From positions 459,372 through 523,371 of the forward strand of contig JADJVH010000002.1 of NCBI GenBank assembly GCA_016716665.1: 64,000 nucleotides of DNA, written 5' to 3'. This DNA is from Candidatus Opimibacter iunctus. GTDB lineage: Bacteria; Bacteroidota; Bacteroidia; Chitinophagales; Saprospiraceae. The position numbers and the translations under genes were made by a program. Below are positions 54,125-63,288 of this stretch, piece after piece (positions within the stretch are counted from its first letter, which is position 1; every line of letters begins with the position of its first letter). The notes under the pieces are model-generated. The model did no database searches, was not told where the DNA came from, and was given only the letters and a program-made list of their open reading frames with translations.

Positions 54125-57100
54125 CTACTTGATCAACGTGACATCACCTGTGTATATCTTGGTCACTCCATCAATAAATTCCACCTCAGCGGTATAGACA
54201 AATACACCAGGATTGAGCAGCTCGCTATTGAATGTCCCATCCCATCCCTTTGATTCATCATTAGGTTGGAAATCCGAGGCTTCATGCAGCAGTGATCCCC
54301 ATCGGTTGTATACCTGAAATTTCTTCACCGATACAATCTGGTCCAGATCACCGGACACGAAGAACAGATCATTGACGCCATCCCCATTTGGTGAAAAGGC
54401 ATTGGGGATGTATACCCTGCGGTCTTTGCTCACGGTGATGAGGATATTGTCTGTTGCTGGGCAACCATATTCGTCATACACCGTAGCACTCAGGGTGACT
54501 GTATTGGCGGCATAGACTGTGCCCTGGAGGCAATTTATGTCAAAGCATTCGATGACGCCATCTGGTGTCCATATCAGCGTATCCATCTGACTCGTCGGCA
54601 GGTTGATGGTGGCCTCTACAGTAGCGCTTTCTCCCAGGCCGAGTTCGATATCCGGCCCGAGGGCGATACTGATCTCAGAGGGCTCGCTGATCACGAGAGA
54701 GGTATCCCACAGGCAGCCTGTAGCATCCTGCAGCGCAAGTGTATAATCACCTGCTGTCAGGTTGGTATAGACACTATTGGCCGCAAAAGGTGCATTGTTC
54801 AGGCTAGACAGATAAGGTGGTGTGCCCCCAATCACCTGATCGATACTGATCAGTCCGTTCTGATCACCAAAGCATGATGGGTTCTGGTCAGTGATCAACG
54901 CACTGCTCGGTGCTGCTGTATTCTGAATGACGGTGACTGATGAGGTATCCTTGCAACCACTTACTGTATTGGTGATCGTGAGTATATATTTACCTGGCTT
55001 GTCAATGGTTGGGCGCAATGTATTTTCATTACCATCAATAAGGATACCCGGGCCTGTCCAGGCTATCGTAAATCCTGGGCCTGAAGATGATCCGGTAGCA
55101 TCAAGGCGCTGAGTGGTATTGACACAATCCAGTGTACCAAAATCAGCAACTGTTACGATTGGCAATGGATAGATCACGACAGATACTGTTGAAGCATCAC
55201 CCGGGCATGCGCCATTTGCCACCAATGCATATTGGAAAGAATAGGTGCCAGGTTGTTGGCCTTTTGTTTTAAAGGTTGCATTGCCAGGATTGAAAGCTGC
55301 TCCAGATGAAGGTGATGTTGAAGTCTCTGACCATGTTCCATTGATATCAGCGCCAGATATCAGGGTAGCAAGGCTCACGACCTGATCTTCATTGGAGCAA
55401 TAGGCCACGGGCTGTGCTGCTATTCCTGCATCCACAACCATGTCTACCTCGACGGTGGCCTGATAATCAAGCGGACATCCTGGAGGAGGCTGGTTGAGCA
55501 GGCTGTATTGGAAGGTGTACTGTCCTGGATCACCACCTGCGGCATTAAACATCGTACCGGTAAGTGTTCCAGGGTTACTGCCCGGAGGCGTCTGGATCAG
55601 GCTCCACGCGCCTTGTTCAGTCGTATTTTCAATGGAGTTAAGATCAAGGATATCACCACCATTGCACAACGGTGCCGCATTGAAAAACAACACATCCGGA
55701 CACGTGCAATCCAGGACGGTCACGACAGCCTGATACGTGGCTTCAGGACAAGGAGCGATGGCTGAATTGGTCGTATAGATAAATGTATAATCTCCCGCAG
55801 GAATGTTATTAAAATTGAGGTTGGTAAACAATCCGACAGCCCCGGACTGATCAGCATCCTGCCATGTACCGTTCATATCCCCGGAGAGGACGAGGTCATA
55901 GAGGTTGATGACTGAGCCACCGGCAATCGTGTTGCAGAGCTGTGTTGTACCCTGTACTACAGCAGACGGAGGCAATACTTCATTGACTGTGATACTGGAG
56001 TCGCCCATGCAACTGCCGCCATCGGTCACCGTCACCGCATAAGTACCCGGAGCATTGACCACAAGATTTTGATTCATGGATCCATCGGACCAGAGGTAGG
56101 TGGCAAAGCCTGAACCTGCATTGAGTGTCGTGCTTCCGTTTTCACAATAGGACGTATTGCCTGTGATGACCGGGTGCAATGAAGTGCTTTCATCAACACT
56201 CACTGAGCCTGATCCAGCACAGCCATAGGTATCGATGACATCGACGCTGTATGTGCCGGGTGTCGATACGGTGATGGTTTGAGTCAAGGCGCTGTTGTTC
56301 CATGTATAAGATGTGTATCCCGCTCCTGCATCGAGTACGGTCGAACCTCCAATGCAATATGTAGTCGAGCCACCGATCGTGATCACCGGGTTGAGATGCT
56401 CTATGGTAGTGATGTTGGCCGAGCCGCTGCATCCATCTGAGTCAACGACCAGTACGCCCACATTGCCTGCGGTGGTCACCTGGATGGTCTGGCTGGTTTC
56501 GCCGGTAGACCATGTGTAGTTCATGTATCCTGCGCCCGCATCCAGCGTGGTCCCTGATCCTTCACAAAATTCAAGTGCACCGGTGATCACAGGGCTCAGG
56601 GATGGAATTTCACTTGCCGTAAATGTTGCCTGGCCGGTGCAGCCATTATTATCTGTGACGGTCACATGATAGGTGCCGGATGAAAATACTTCGCGTGTCT
56701 GGTTGATACTCGCATCGTCCCATACATAGGACATATAGCCAGCTCCGGCATCAAGTGTTGAAGAGAAGCCTGTACAAAAAGAAGCCTGGCCGGTGATAAC
56801 CGGTTGTGGCAAGGCATTGACATTGACTATGGTTGGCGTTGGCGATGAACCACAACCATCCACAGTGACGACAAGATTGTAGACACCGGCGGTAGTTGCA
56901 TCGGTTGGATTTTGATTGGAGGAGGAGTAACCTCCGGGACCGCTCCAGGTATAGGTGATGACTGTACCTGCAGAGGTAGTGTTGCCTGACAAAGCAATTG
57001 CCTCACCGGCACAATATGGTCCGGTATTATTGGCTATGGCATCCGGAGGGGCTGAGAATATAACATCTGTCGTTGCGATATCAGATGCGCAACTTCCTAC

Positions 57101-59062
57101 CGTCACGATCAGTGAATATGTGCCGGGCAAAGTGGCGTCTGAAGGATTCTGTACATCAGAGGTATATCCTCCCGGCCCTGACCATGCATAGGTGATATTG
57201 GGACCCGGCGCACTTGTACTGGCCAGTAGCTGGATATTTTGTCCGATGCAATAAGGGCCTCCGTTGAGTGCAACAGCATCTGGCATATCTGTGACGATCA
57301 CATTGGTAAAGACAGCCGCAGACGGACAACCATCTACACTGACCTCCAGGGAATAAAATCCTCCCTCTGTGACATCGGTTGGGTTTTGGGAAGTGGAGGT
57401 ATATCCATTTGGTCCTGTCCATAGATAATCGACCGTAGCTCCAGTCCCATCCGTGGTGCCATTGAGCAGGATCGGCTGGCCCTGGCACACCGGAGTGTTA
57501 TTTTCTGCAAATGCATTCGGGGTGGGGATGATAGTGATGTTCTGCACGGTGGTGGCCTCGCATCCGTGGTTATCTATGTAATCATAACTAATCTGATATG
57601 TCCCCGGGTTAATTGTATTAGGGATTAATTCTCCATCCGGAGATACATAGGGGCCGCTAAAGGTGCCGCCATTTGGATTGCCATCCAGTTGAAAATATTC
57701 CAGGCTTTCGCAGATCGGCCCCGGATCGATGATCTCTACATCCGGATTTTGATAGACAGTCACATTTATAGAGGTAGTATTCTTGCATCCATTGGCATCG
57801 GTCACCGTTACATTGTGCAGTCCTCCTGTGGTAGCATCATAGGTATCATCAATCCCCGTCCCTGATGGTGTATTCCAGTTGTACGTATATCCACCAGCAC
57901 CATCACTGCCTTCTGCCGTCAGTTGGACGCTGCCTGTGTTTTGACAAAATTCCGCAGGATCGGGTGTGATTTCCACTGTGGGTAATTCATTTACTTCTAT
58001 ATCGAGGGATTCTGAGTTGGTGCAGTTGTGTGAATCGGTATATGTGTAGGTCACTGTATATGATCCGGGTCCCTGGAGTATGGGGTTGAAGGTGTTTCCA
58101 GTGTTATCCCCGCTCCATGTGCCTCCCGGTGGAGTGGCGGAAAGTGCCTGAGGCGGAGTGTTGGCACAGAAAGGACCGATCTGGGTGATATTGATATCTG
58201 GGAGTGGGACGACGGTGAGTTCCAATGGATCTCCATTGCTGCAGGTATCTTCTGCCACAGTCAGGGTGTACGTGATATTACCGGTAAAGCCTGGAGGTAA
58301 ATTGACCGTAGTACTTGGACTGTTTGGATCACTGAGGAAAGCTGTTCCACCATTGGTCCCCGTCCAGGAATAGGTCTCATTGCCATGATTACCTGTGCTG
58401 TTTCCATCAAGGTCAACTGAGGTCTCTCCTTCACAGACGAAGATATCATTGCCGGCTACTGCATACAGTGCGCATGGAGGAGAGGCATTGCAGTTGAGGT
58501 ATGGAGCGGCAGGATCGGTCCAGGTCAGGACAAAACCATTAGTCGTACCCAGCCAATTGTCGATCATCAGGTAATAGCCCTGACCAGGTTGAACGGTGAT
58601 GGTGGATACAAATCCATCTCCAGTACCAGGGCCTTCTGTAAAATCTGTAGTGCCCATGCCCATGCCGGTATCCGGACAGAATTGACATGCAGCACTGGAA
58701 GAGGAACAACGCAGGGGGCTGCCGAGATCTCCGCATTCGACATTAGGGCCAAAGAGAGCCCAGTCATAATCTTCACCTAGTCCACCTTTGGGATGGATGA
58801 TAAAGCCTAGTTCAAGACCGGGAGGGCAACTCGGATCGATCTGGAAATAGTACCATGCTGAGTTTTGCTCCAGAGCGGTGATACATCCCTGATCATTGTC
58901 CGGATCAGCAAAATCATCGAGTCCCGGCCCGTCGGGGTTGAACGCAAGGTCTGAATCGTCACAGACCACCTGGGCATTGGAACAGTCGTTGATGATCTGT
59001 GCAAAGCCTGAAAGAGGCAATAGCAACAATACGGCAAAAAGGATAGAGGGTGACGATTTCAT
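54125..59062 (-). CDS. Giant cell-surface adhesin-like protein with T9SS type B (CHU_C) sorting domain
   Basis: 1645 residues. Signal peptide MKSSPSILFAVLLLLPLSGFAQ. Residues ~25-190 are a Cys-rich beta module often at the front of such proteins. Residues ~195-1300 hold many PKD/Ig-like repeats; two families are visible, one with GPYC.G..I.L (e.g. ITYAWSGPGGYTSDVQNP) and one with STTLDAGAGY..Y.W (about four copies, residues ~790-1040). The C-terminus (~1548-1645) is a gliding-motility-type CHU_C domain: YIPNAFSPNGDGVNDLFFVSG ... VYNRWGSLLHEAS ... GWDGTFN. It is exported by T9SS and probably tethered at the surface. Likely role: adhesion, inferred only from domain type. It is transcribed alone. 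Confidence 0.93.
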   Translation of the reverse strand: MKSSPSILFAVLLLLPLSGFAQIINDCSNAQVVCDDSDLAFNPDGPGLDDFADPDNDQGCITALEQNSAWYYFQIDPSCPPGLELGFIIHPKGGLGEDYDWALFGPNVECGDLGSPLRCSSSSAACQFCPDTGMGMGTTDFTEGPGTGDGFVSTITVQPGQGYYLMIDNWLGTTNGFVLTWTDPAAPYLNCNASPPCALYAVAGNDIFVCEGETSVDLDGNSTGNHGNETYSWTGTNGGTAFLSDPNSPSTTVNLPPGFTGNITYTLTVAEDTCSNGDPLELTVVPLPDINITQIGPFCANTPPQALSATPPGGTWSGDNTGNTFNPILQGPGSYTVTYTYTDSHNCTNSESLDIEVNELPTVEITPDPAEFCQNTGSVQLTAEGSDGAGGYTYNWNTPSGTGIDDTYDATTGGLHNVTVTDANGCKNTTSINVTVYQNPDVEIIDPGPICESLEYFQLDGNPNGGTFSGPYVSPDGELIPNTINPGTYQISYDYIDNHGCEATTVQNITIIPTPNAFAENNTPVCQGQPILLNGTTDGTGATVDYLWTGPNGYTSTSQNPTDVTEGGFYSLEVSVDGCPSAAVFTNVIVTDMPDAVALNGGPYCIGQNIQLLASTSAPGPNITYAWSGPGGYTSDVQNPSDATLPGTYSLIVTVGSCASDIATTDVIFSAPPDAIANNTGPYCAGEAIALSGNTTSAGTVITYTWSGPGGYSSSNQNPTDATTAGVYNLVVTVDGCGSSPTPTIVNVNALPQPVITGQASFCTGFSSTLDAGAGYMSYVWDDASINQTREVFSSGTYHVTVTDNNGCTGQATFTASEIPSLSPVITGALEFCEGSGTTLDAGAGYMNYTWSTGETSQTIQVTTAGNVGVLVVDSDGCSGSANITTIEHLNPVITIGGSTTYCIGGSTVLDAGAGYTSYTWNNSALTQTITVSTPGTYSVDVIDTYGCAGSGSVSVDESTSLHPVITGNTSYCENGSTTLNAGSGFATYLWSDGSMNQNLVVNAPGTYAVTVTDGGSCMGDSSITVNEVLPPSAVVQGTTQLCNTIAGGSVINLYDLVLSGDMNGTWQDADQSGAVGLFTNLNFNNIPAGDYTFIYTTNSAIAPCPEATYQAVVTVLDCTCPDVLFFNAAPLCNGGDILDLNSIENTTEQGAWSLIQTPPGSNPGTLTGTMFNAAGGDPGQYTFQYSLLNQPPPGCPLDYQATVEVDMVVDAGIAAQPVAYCSNEDQVVSLATLISGADINGTWSETSTSPSSGAAFNPGNATFKTKGQQPGTYSFQYALVANGACPGDASTVSVVIYPLPIVTVADFGTLDCVNTTQRLDATGSSSGPGFTIAWTGPGILIDGNENTLRPTIDKPGKYILTITNTVSGCKDTSSVTVIQNTAAPSSALITDQNPSCFGDQNGLISIDQVIGGTPPYLSSLNNAPFAANSVYTNLTAGDYTLALQDATGCLWDTSLVISEPSEISIALGPDIELGLGESATVEATINLPTSQMDTLIWTPDGVIECFDINCLQGTVYAANTVTLSATVYDEYGCPATDNILITVSKDRRVYIPNAFSPNGDGVNDLFFVSGDLDQIVSVKKFQVYNRWGSLLHEASDFQPNDESKGWDGTFNSELLNPGVFVYTAEVEFIDGVTKIYTGDVTLIK

Positions 59063-59390
59063 GTACTGTTTTAATTAAAGATCAAAATCTGTGGAACTAC
59101 GCTGCTTCCGGGCCGGAAGGGGTTTGGCGGATGAAAATAGCAATTATTAGGCAAATAGCCTACAACTCCATCCAGCGGCCTTTTAATTTCCCCTGGAAAT
59201 CTGGAAAGGGGCCATTTTCGTTTTAGGTAAGAACGATATCCAGTTCAGTCCTCAGGACTTTTTTTATCATTTGTTAACAGGAACCTGGAGGGTGTCTATG
59301 CGAGGAGTCGCGGTCCATCAGGCCTGACAGACAATAGGCCAGGCGGGCCATCAAGTCCGGATAGGCCTTTAATTCTTAACTTTATGCAAT
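59063..59390. promoter_or_regulatory. Divergent intergenic region
   Basis: About 330 bases between the giant surface protein (minus) and 59391 (plus). TAACTTTA near 59376 is one base from the TAnnTTTG box and lies just before the plus-strand start. CCGGGCCGG near 59108 is a short palindrome. No other feature seen. Confidence 0.4.
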
Positions 59391-60488
59391 ATGGGATTAT
59401 CTATTCAACTCAGCTTTAGCCCAGCGCCTTACTCCGTGAGAATATTCCTTTTTGTACTTGCCCTGGCACTGAGTGCTGATGGCATAGGTCAGTCAAGAGC
59501 AGAAAAAGAAAAGATCATAAAGTTTAAGCAAGACTTTATGACCGGAGTTCCCTCCAGGAAAGTGGATACATTGGTAACCTCGACGGCATTGTTGACCAGG
59601 GAAAGAAAGCAGGAGGTGAGGTGCATCTCCATCTTTCCTGCCGGAGAACAGGTCATGCATGAAGAGTGCTACTACAATGACACCAATGTGCCGGAACATA
59701 AATCCTCCTATACATTGCCAGGCAAGCAACTTACGGGAGTCACCAGCAAGTTTGATACAGATGGATCCCTGGAATATCAGCTTGACCATGACAAAGGAAC
59801 ATGGAAGGTGGTCAAGGCCGATCACTATCCATACTACAAGGTCCTGGAACGCATGAGAGGAAAGGCGGACAGCCTGATCATCGCAGCATACGGCCAATCG
59901 TTTTTTAATCAAACGGTGCGTTGGTCGCCTCAGTCGAGTGTGATCTATGATGGCCTTGCTACCGGCAGCGGCTGGTGTGAATATGAGACCTGGGAGCCCA
60001 GTCGATTCATGATCCGGTATGCCATCAGGCTGGCCGATGATGAGACCTATGATGACCTCATCGAGGTGCAACTGGATTCCTCTGGCCAACTTTATTTTCC
60101 ATTTGGCAAGTATGATGACATCAAGGGATTTGAAAAGGTAAGCCAGACAAAAGGAATGATCATGACAAAGGCCAAGGCCATTGAGGCCGCTGTCGCACAA
60201 GGGATGACAGCAAATGGTGACCATCAGCCCACTACCGAACTCAGTTGGGCTTATGCGGATACACAAACGGCAGAAATGTACAACGGTCATTTTTATTACA
60301 GCGTCGCTATGTACACCGGATCCTTGAGGAGTTCAGCACCCACCAGGGGGACTAAGGTCGAACAGCGTTTTGATGTATACATCTTCAATCCCTGGACGGG
60401 GGCGTTTGTGGAAAAGAAAAAAATGAAAGCTTTCGAGAAGCCTAACAGAAGAGGGGTTCTCGCTACTGACCTCTTGCCGGTCAATTAA
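59391..60488 (+). CDS. Secreted protein of unknown function
   Basis: 365 residues. Signal peptide is somewhat long (MGLSIQLSFSPAPYSVRIF, then LFVLALALSADGIGQ). The mature protein is mixed alpha/beta without a motif I recognise; the segment GKYDDIKGFEKVSQTKGMIMTKAKAIEAAVAQGM looks like a helical domain. Another in-frame Met is not better placed. It is 32 bases upstream of the hydrolase gene, probably in one transcript. Function unknown. Confidence 0.7.
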   Translation: MGLSIQLSFSPAPYSVRIFLFVLALALSADGIGQSRAEKEKIIKFKQDFMTGVPSRKVDTLVTSTALLTRERKQEVRCISIFPAGEQVMHEECYYNDTNVPEHKSSYTLPGKQLTGVTSKFDTDGSLEYQLDHDKGTWKVVKADHYPYYKVLERMRGKADSLIIAAYGQSFFNQTVRWSPQSSVIYDGLATGSGWCEYETWEPSRFMIRYAIRLADDETYDDLIEVQLDSSGQLYFPFGKYDDIKGFEKVSQTKGMIMTKAKAIEAAVAQGMTANGDHQPTTELSWAYADTQTAEMYNGHFYYSVAMYTGSLRSSAPTRGTKVEQRFDVYIFNPWTGAFVEKKKMKAFEKPNRRGVLATDLLPVN

Positions 60489-60520
60489 ATCATCCTCTCC
60501 AACTCAAATCTGGACCATCC

Positions 60521-61555
60521 ATGCGTTTAGCCTTCTATCTATCCCTGGCACTCCTTGTAGTGTCGTGTAAGCAGGAACCTGCGCCTGCAGTATCAGGGAC
60601 CATTTCAACTGCGGAATATTTCAATTACGGCGATGGTGTCGAATCTGCAGGGGTCCGTATGATTCCGATCAGTACGCCTGCAGGTGAGTTTAAGGTGTGG
60701 ACCAAACGATTTGGCAATAACCCGAAAATCAAGATTCTCTTGTTGCATGGCGGTCCGGCAATGACCCATGAGTATATGGAATGCTTTGAGACCTTCTTTC
60801 AGCGTGAGGGTTTCGAATTTTATGAATATGATCAGTTGGGTTCATACTATAGCGACCAACCTGCCGACAGCAGTCTCTGGACTACCGCGCGGTTTGTTGA
60901 AGAGGTGGAGCAGGTGCGTCAGGCGATTGGGGCAGACAGTTCAAATTTCTATGTGTTGGGCAATTCATGGGGTGGCATCCTGGCCATGGAGTATGCCTTA
61001 AAGTATCAGCAGCATATCAAAGGAATGATCGTGGCCAATATGATGGCCAGCGCTCCCGAGTATGGAAAGTATGCAGATGAGGTCCTGGCTCAACAGATGA
61101 AGCCTGAAGTACTCGCAGAAATCACTGCGATCGAAGCAAAGAAAGATTTTAGCAATCCCCGCTATATGGAATTGCTCATCCCCAATTTCTACAAGGAGCA
61201 TTTATGTCGCCTCGAAGTATGGCCTGATGGCTTTAACCGGGCGATGAAGCATGTCAATGGCGAAGTCTATACCATGATGCAGGGTCCGAGTGAATTTCGC
61301 ATCAGTGGCCGGCTCGCCAGATGGGATATCAAAGGCCGGCTGAAAGAAATAGCTGTTCCGACACTCATGGTTGGCGCTAAATATGACACCATGGATCCCA
61401 AGGCCATGGAAGAACAAAGTAAGTTGGTACAAAATGGCCGGTATCTCTATTGCCCCAATGGAAGCCATCTCTCTATGTGGGATGACCAGCAGGTGTTTAT
61501 GGACGGAGTGATCAGTTTTATAAAGGACGTCTATAAAATGAAAAATGAAAAATGA
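60521..61555 (+). CDS. Proline iminopeptidase-like alpha/beta-hydrolase lipoprotein
   Basis: 344 residues. Lipobox LVVSC (Cys ~16). Motifs of the proline iminopeptidase group: LLLHGGPAMTHEY (oxyanion HGGP), YDQLGSYYSDQP, nucleophile elbow GNSWGG (Ser ~148), acid in AKYDTMDPKA, and His in PNGSHLSMWDD. It removes N-terminal proline (or related residues) from peptides in this family; substrate here inferred. Exported and membrane-anchored, unlike cytosolic relatives. Ends just before an extensive repeat region, where its last codons (KMKNEK) run into A-rich AAATGAAAAATGAAAAG repeats. Confidence 0.9.
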   Translation: MRLAFYLSLALLVVSCKQEPAPAVSGTISTAEYFNYGDGVESAGVRMIPISTPAGEFKVWTKRFGNNPKIKILLLHGGPAMTHEYMECFETFFQREGFEFYEYDQLGSYYSDQPADSSLWTTARFVEEVEQVRQAIGADSSNFYVLGNSWGGILAMEYALKYQQHIKGMIVANMMASAPEYGKYADEVLAQQMKPEVLAEITAIEAKKDFSNPRYMELLIPNFYKEHLCRLEVWPDGFNRAMKHVNGEVYTMMQGPSEFRISGRLARWDIKGRLKEIAVPTLMVGAKYDTMDPKAMEEQSKLVQNGRYLYCPNGSHLSMWDDQQVFMDGVISFIKDVYKMKNEK

Positions 61556-62069
61556 AAAGTGAAAAATGAAAAGTGAGGAGTGATGATGATGGCGGGGATT
61601 CATTTTTATGAAAAAAGGCTGAAGAGGCTGAAGAGGCTGAAGAGGCTGAAGAGGCTGAAGGGGCTGAAGAGGCTGAAGAGGCTGAAAAGGCTAAAGAGGC
61701 TAAAGGGGCTGAAAAGGCTAAAGATGCCTTCGCGAAACAGCTACGGCATCCAAGGGAGGCTGAAGGCAATAATGAAAAAAAGATTCGTCATTCATGACGA
61801 ACAAAAGTGCCATCGGCATGGCCAGTGTCGTTGCCATAGATTTTAATCACTGAAGTAGTATATTCTGAAGGCGGGCCTTCATTTTCTGATAGCTGATAGC
61901 TGATAGCTGACGGCTGATAGCTGGTAGCTGGTAGCTGAATTTCAATTTATAGTTTTTCTAAACTCCTTCTTTTACTGATCACACTTCCTTTAGAGGGCAA
62001 TTAGCGGTAATTTTATGCTATCATATTTTGAAGTCGAACCAAATGTGTTCATATTAAAAAAAGCAAGAC
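61556..62069. repeat. Spacer made of simple repeats (GAGGCTGAA and TGATAGC types)
   Basis: 61616-61720 contains about a dozen 9-base GAGGCTGAA-type units. A core GATGCCTTCGCGAAACAGCT followed by ACGGCATCCAAG (61724-61755) closely matches the in-frame core in tricorn at about 15568-15598. 61892-61936 holds about six units of TGATAGC/TGGTAGC. 61551-61577 is AAAATGAAAAGTG-type. No gene is supported; frames across it are artefacts. Confidence 0.85.
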
Positions 62070-63264
62070 ATGACTACAGGTAATTTGTTGAAAGAACAAG
62101 CCCGCACTGAGACTGAAAAGTTCATGAAAGGGCTTAAAGCGAGAAATCCGGGGGAACCTGAATTTCACCAGGCGGTTGAAGAGGTCGTAGAGACCCTCAT
62201 GCCATTTATCCTTAATAATCCAAAATATCGCGATTCTAAGATCCTGGATCGGCTGACTGAGCCTGACAGGACTATCATATTCAGGGTGACCTGGGAGGAT
62301 GATAAGGGAGAGCTCCAGACCAACAGGGCATGGCGTGTGCAGTTTAATAATTCGATAGGCCCATATAAGGGTGGAATGCGCTTTCACCCGACAGTGACCC
62401 AGAGTGTGTTGAAATTTTTGGGATTTGAACAAATCTTAAAGAATAGCCTGACCACCCTTCCGATGGGAGGTGCCAAGGGCGGTTCTAATTTTGATCCCAA
62501 GGGAAAGAGTGATCGCGAGGTCATGCGGTTTTGTCATTCGTTGATGAATGAACTATGGGACGGTCTATTTTACAAAGCATATGCTGGCTACACGGGGTGA
62601 AACCATTGATGGGAAAGTCTCTGTCGTCTCCGGCTCAGGAAATGTTGCGCTCTATGCGATTGAAAAATTAATTGAGTTGGGATCAAAGGTGGTGACGGCA
62701 TCTGATTCAGATGGATATATCTATGATCCGGGTGGTATCACAAGAGAAAAACTCGAATGGCTCAAGGATCTTAAGGAGGTCAGGCGCGGCCGCATTTCAG
62801 AATATGCCACACAGTTTGGATGTGAATATCATGAGGGGCAACGTCCATGGCATGTGCCATGCCAGTTGGCTTTCCCATGCGCGACTCAAAACGAAATCAA
62901 CCTGGAAGAGGCAAAGGCGCTGATCAAGAATGGAGTGATCGCTGTTGCAGAAGGTGCCAATATGCCTACGGAATTGGATGCAGCCTGGGCCTTTATTGCT
63001 GCAGGGATCCTTTATGGGCCTGGTAAAGCCGCCAATGCCGGTGGCGTTGCTGTGTCCGGCCTCGAGCAAAGCCAGAATTCGCTTCGCATGTCCTGGACAA
63101 GAGAAGAGGTGGATGAGAAGCTAAAGGGTATCATGTCCAGTATCCATGACAAATGCGTCAAGTACGGCACAGAAGAGAATGGCTATATCAATTATGTCAA
63201 GGGGGCCAATATTGCAGGCTTTGTCAAAGTAGCAGATGCGATGATATCATATGGGGCTGTGTAA
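62070..63264 (+). pseudogene. gdhA: NADP-type glutamate dehydrogenase with internal deletion and frame break
   Basis: Residues 1-162 from ATG 62070 match the N-terminal half of hexameric GdhA: GPYKGGMRFHP, LPMGGAKGGSNFDPKGKSDREVMRFCHSLMNEL (catalytic Lys in PMGGAKGG). The frame then ends at 62600. A second frame (62548-63264) begins YGTVYFTKHMLATRGETIDGKVSVVSGSGNVALYAIEKL, the start of the NAD(P)-binding half, and continues to a normal C-terminus. The expected middle (PAGDIGVGGREIGYM... with the catalytic Asp, to ...RPEATGYG; about 55-60 residues) is missing. The junction has a CTAT microhomology at about 62553-62556. Total 1195 bases versus ~1340 expected. Normally it interconverts 2-oxoglutarate and glutamate; as sequenced it would be inactive. 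Confidence 0.88.
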
Positions 63265-63288
63265 CAGCTCTTCTAAAATAGTCATTGG

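Noticed and set aside
61518..61846. Frames of ~85 codons reading KRLKRLKRL or ASSASSASS
   Set aside because: By-products of the GAGGCTGAA repeat.
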